Assembly: GCF_020382885.2 (NCBI RefSeq)
Contig: NC_058493.1
Coordinates: 22,069,499-22,133,498 of the forward strand
DNA: 64,000 nt
Direction of reading: 5' to 3'
DNA from: Scatophagus argus
Taxonomy: Eukaryota; Chordata; Actinopteri; Scatophagidae
Within the stretch, counting starts at the first letter, position 1. Each line of letters begins with the position of its first letter. The position numbers and the translations under genes are program-made. The notes beneath the pieces were generated by a model. The model searched no databases, had not been told where the DNA came from, and was given only the letters and a program-made list of their open reading frames with translations. Positions 59,801-64,000 of this stretch are shown here, piece after piece.

Positions 59801-62800
59801 ACTTTCGGCCTCTGCTTTGGTTGCTTTCAAACTGGGAATGACAGTGCAAGTATTCATGCCAATTGGGTTATCATCACATGGCAGCTGAAGTTTTACTATA
59901 AGACGCTTTGTAGTGAAGAGGCCACACGTTGGGCCGAACTGTACAGCATCAAAGAAAACAAGGAAGAAAAATAAATATATGTGAGCAGAAAACAGAAGAA
60001 GAATAAAAAGAAGTGCAGCTTTACAGTGGGAGGCTACCTGATGAAAGAATAGTCTCCAGACACATGGAACAGAGCAGGAGGGTCACAGTAGGTCTCATCT
60101 CTTGGCACTGGCTCCACCACCCCAACCAGCTCCCTCCTGTTATGACAACAGAGAGTCAGCACTGATGCAGGCTGATGCTGTAACCGCAGACCTGCAGTGA
60201 AGCAGCCGCTGAGCACACACAACATGAAAAGCCACAACACCTGTCTGCAGTATATCCAGCTTTAACGCCATGACCCCCAGCTGCTGACACTGATATGAGA
60301 TGTGAGCAGATGTTTTTAAATACATGCTACCAGTGAATTTTCACAAGTTATTCACAGATGCTTCACATCTGTCTCTGCTTACTTCATCTCCCACCAGCGC
60401 TTCATCCATTCATCTTTGGTGATGTTCCCTGCAAACGCCTGCCATCTCCATTCCTCCAGCATGTAGGTGAACGGCAGTGTGGCCACAATGGTGAGCGCCT
60501 GTTTCAGGAGGAAGTTGATCTCTGTTTCTGCAAAGGCATAAGAAAATGGTTGAGGATATGCAGTAGTCCAAAGATATCAGCATAAGCTTATCTGATGATA
60601 AGCTTATCTGATGTTTAGCTTTGAACTACAGATTTTTTACTGTGGAAAATAATCCCAGTTGTGTTTAGCACTTTATGACACATGCGTCAGACACTTAAAG
60701 TACATGACAGTTTGCATAACATTTAGCAGAGGGCCCAAGGTCATGTCATGCTTGATTCGTTGAAGTAAACAACTGAACATGGGTGTGACATGGTCCATCC
60801 AGGTGACCAACCAATGATACCTTGGTGTCAAGGTATCACTGATACCCAACCAATGCTGATACCAGTTTTCTCCAGATTTTCATTGGTTTAGGCCAGGAAA
60901 AATAATTACACTAAGCAGCTAAATGTCTGTCTACTGTCTGGTACTGGGTGGGTAGGGTACAATGGAACTTCGTTAGAACTTTCCTGTTTCCCTGCAAGTG
61001 GAAAAGATGTGGAATTTTCAAGGCCAGAAAGACAAAACAAAGAAAGAGCAGATTTGTGATCTGGCTAACGGGATACCCGAGGCAACAGGTGTAAATGAGG
61101 CCATAGTCATTTAATCCTTTGTTACAATTAATCTTTGATTGTAGCAGCTCGAATGTTTTGGAGAGCTGCTGGAGAACTGCCCATCAGAAGTACCATTATC
61201 ATAAATGAAGTCAGCAGGCAGGAGACCCAGGCTCTGCAGGTGTTTGGGAGTCGCAGCAGAGAGGGACATGATTTCTCCGACAGCCTCGTGGAAACCCTCG
61301 TTGGCTCCGTCCCTCAGGAGGTAGGACAGGTTACGGTAAGCCATCTGGTACTGGTTGTGACCCATCTCGTGGTGCACTGTGAGAAAGTCATCCATGTTGA
61401 CCTCTGTGCACATTTTGATCCTAAAGACATTGCAGGAGAAGAGTCGTTGTCAGCAGTTATAATGTGAGACAGACATTGGCATAATGCTGTATCAGACATA
61501 AAAGATCAGTAATAAAGTTTGCGTAATAACATATTTCTGATGAGTCAGAGGTAACAGTGAGGCCCCAGTTCAATAAAATTCAATTCAATTCAATAAAGTC
61601 CTTGACTAAGGATACAAGTCAAGTAACATGGTTTCAGGGAGAATATATTTTCTTTATTTTAACCCAAACCTGAGGAGCCATACAGCCTGACACCTGGACA
61701 GAGATACATTTTGCATGTGAACAAACTTTAAGACACTGAAAACAACCATATGGATTAATATTTGACTTTGGTTATCTTTATCAGCATGACTCAGAGACTA
61801 ATCAATATCATTGTTCCAGGAAGGTCAGATTTATAGCTTTCATGTACTCCTTTTTATATATATTACTCTTATCAAAGCTGTGTAAATATATATATATATA
61901 TCATCTCACGTGGAAATAAGGACAAGAGCTGCATAAAGTCAACTGATATAAATGTAAGCTTTTAAATGATGGCGATAAGGTATCTGCTCTTAATCAGTCA
62001 ATACACAGGTTTTATTTCAGATTCAGCAACTTCAGTTTTAAGAGATTTTGCTGCATCTTTCTGCATGTGTGAATATGTGCATGTCTCTGGATTTGTCCTA
62101 CCTGAAGTCCTCTCTGTTTCCCATGTCCCAGGCTGTGGGGTGACAGACCACTTTGCGTCCATCGTCAGGCTTCACCAGCATGGAGTTGCTCCAGAAGTTT
62201 GGGAACATCTCGTAAAGATCTACAGACATGAAGAATTTCTCTGCTTCCTTGAAAAGCTGAATCTCGCTCCAGCCCTGAAATTTAAGTTGACATTTGGTAG
62301 ACCCGTTTCAGTTTCCAGCACTACATTGTCAAACTTATTCTTAATATTTCATGTTTTGTGTGTGTAAAGTACAAACAGAGTAACAGAATCAGTTAAACTG
62401 CAGTGTACCTTCTCCACCATAGTTTTGCTGACATCAATATCTGTTTTTTCAGGGTAGGGGACTGACAGAGAGTACAGGTTGGTCCAGAATCTTCCCCACA
62501 TGTCACCTGAACAATCAAAATAAAAAGGTAATTAGCTTTCACTCATAACACTTTAATATTTGAACAGGGTTTCCTCAGCTCCCGTTTTATTGAGTCCTTT
62601 GTTTGCTTATAACATAAGCAGCTGTAGTGTGGATGTGTGGGGTTATTGTTTTTTATAGAATAAAGCATTCAGCGTTAAATTATTCTTTGAAAATACACGA
62701 ATAAAGTTTGATTGACTGACTAGAAGTAGACACTGAGATCAAGGTGAGTTTCAAGGTGATCTTGCAAATTTACATCCTACATTGAATGTTTTTATCCCAT

Positions 62801-64000
62801 GTAACAAAGTTTATTTGCATTGTTACAACATCACTAGATAACATTTCCTCTAAATGTTAGAATAATGTTTTTTTTTTACCAAATATCAAAACAGGAGCAG
62901 CTTAAAGCTTCAAAATCAGTACGTAACACTCATTTCTCAAGCTGTCACTCAACATTTTTTCATGCTCTTCAGTCAAACAAGAACAAAGTTGTAGTGACAA
63001 CACCTGGACGACAGAGGGCGCCAAATACAAGTTCTGGACTGACACTTGCTGCTCTGTCTTTCTTTTCTTTTTATCTGTGCCTATTTCTGTTTGTGTTCTT
63101 TTCTAACTTCCTTCTTTACACTTTTAATATATTTGTATTCTGTGGATGACAATCTGAGAGGCCATCAATTAAAGAATTTCATTGTGTGGTGTAACTGTTT
63201 GTACATGGCGATAAAGCTTTCAATTTGAATCTTTAGTGAAGTTAATGACTACGAGATGTTTGCTTTTCCTAAAACTAGGATGAATTTCTGTCACAAATTC
63301 CTTCAAAACACATGTATATATGTATTTGTATATATGTATAGAATGGATCTTTTAGTATGATTAATTTTACATGTCTGGTGTGAATAAAATCCTCAACATA
63401 CCCAGCAGGTGGGCTGGCAGTGGTCCTTCTGGATCAATGTGTCCCGGGTAGACCTCCATAAGCCTGGCTCTCACGTAGGCATGCAGCTCCTTGTACAATG
63501 GCAGGATCTGTGGGAAAAAAAGTAGTAAATTCATGCCATTTCTCACTTCACACAGTCAATGACAAACTCTACATTCTTACTTTCACTAATGTAGATGCTC
63601 TGAAACGTGAGACATACAATCAAATATCACACATACTTGTTTGTATATAGAACGGACGTCTTCCATCAGTTGGTTTCTGGTGTACTTGAACTGAGGGTCG
63701 TCCTCAATGGTCTCATAGTTATATCTCCAGTAAGCTCCATAGTCTTCAAAACCTGCAAGTGTGTGTGTCAGAGATGAACACAATCCAGAGAAAAAGCGTT
63801 GCGTAGTTTATTTTGGAGAATATTGTTGCTGGTATTACATGAGTTAGACATTCAGACGTTAAGATGAACCCCATGCTAGGCCCCAGGATGCAACATTTCT
63901 GTATCAAGTAGCACATTTTCTTTGAGTTGTATCACCGTTAAGTTTGGAAGCTTCATTCTTCAGATCCACATAGTCCTCGTACAGAGACCTCATCCTCTTC
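56889..64000 (-). CDS. ace2: Angiotensin-converting enzyme 2 (5'-partial; peptidase core, collectrin-like domain, membrane anchor)
   Basis: Fifteen exons in transcript order: >64000-63936, 63752-63637, 63507-63402, 62506-62409, 62274-62102, 61420-61194, 60527-60383, 60136-60038, 59518-59396, 59253-59075, 58515-58457, 58334-58234, 58134-58018, 57271-57077 and 56991-56889. All phases agree, giving about 634 residues. The catalytic exon 61420-61194 carries HHEMGH (zinc ligands) and [10 protein letters not shown] (third ligand). It continues with [40 protein letters not shown], then the neck ([35 protein letters not shown]), one membrane helix and a tail with [11 protein letters not shown] single HEMGH plus the collectrin-like domain separates ACE2 from ACE. 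The enzyme is a plasma-membrane carboxypeptidase of angiotensin II, and its neck chaperones amino-acid transporters. The first exons (signal peptide and start of the peptidase domain, about 170 aa) lie past the right edge. Confidence 0.97.
57415..57890. repeat. Long teleost repeat family A copy in an ace2 intron
   Basis: The copy runs gctaaatgctaatatcagca, tgctaacatgct, ctggtcataaactcatgtac, ctgatgatggtacagga, aattcaccccaaggaggac and ggcaatccatccaggagttg, then ttgagatatttcagtcagac. This is the best-preserved copy of the family in this window, between ace2 exons at 57271 and 58018. Confidence 0.75.
60582..60613. repeat. Perfect 2 x 16 bp tandem repeat with GATA motifs in ace2 intron
   Basis: ataagcttatctgatg occurs twice head to tail, in the intron just 5' (in ace2 sense) of the exon at 60527. 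Each unit holds TTATCT, that is AGATAA on the coding strand, a GATA-factor site. Confidence 0.8.

Noticed and set aside
1-64000. CRISPR arrays, tRNA or rRNA genes, operons
   Set aside because: None was seen. Repeats are simple or transposon-derived, and no cloverleaf with A/B boxes was recognised by eye. A tRNA scan could not be run.

Overview
The window is nuclear DNA of a ray-finned fish, most likely a percomorph teleost. The evidence is multi-exon vertebrate genes with GT-AG introns, long AT-rich intergenic stretches, abundant CA/GT microsatellites and interspersed repeats of kinds common in teleosts. There is no sign of prokaryotic, viral or plasmid organisation. I rebuilt the gene models by hand from splice sites, reading phase and protein similarity recalled from known families; no search was run.

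Layout, left to right. (1) 833-4155, minus: an A33-antigen-like (gpa33-like) immunoglobulin-superfamily membrane protein whose cytoplasmic tail leaves the window on the left. (2) 8918-16594, plus: grpr, the gastrin-releasing peptide (bombesin) receptor, in four coding exons. (3) 23152-30585, minus: vegfd (figf), complete in eight coding exons, with two LINE remnants in intron 1. (4) 32154-43654, minus: pir (pirin), complete, 290 aa, with a probable non-coding first exon and an ETS/GC-box promoter near 44.8-44.9 kb. (5) 45743-49529, minus: a 603-aa FAD/NAD(P)H-type flavin monooxygenase-like protein with no gene name I recognise. (6) 51321-55457, plus: an interleukin-1-family gene of seven exons whose N-terminal half looks like a PDZ fold. 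(7) 56889-64000, minus: ace2, the 3' fifteen exons (peptidase core, collectrin-like neck, membrane anchor and tail); its 5' exons lie beyond the right edge.

The block grpr / vegfd - pir - ace2 matches the mammalian Xp22.2 neighbourhood, where BMX lies between PIR and ACE2. Here that interval is occupied by the flavoenzyme and the IL-1-like gene, and no BMX-like kinase exon was seen. The genes are individually regulated eukaryotic units (cytokine, growth factor, peptidase, receptor, redox proteins) and form no operon or pathway. Intergenic and intronic DNA holds microsatellites, a TTAA-bounded MITE-like element, hAT-like and fold-back teleost repeats and LINE fragments.

The best candidates for something little described are the PDZ-like plus IL-1 cytokine architecture with a duplicated exon fragment in its own intron, the uncharacterised flavoenzyme, and the altered exon structure of grpr.
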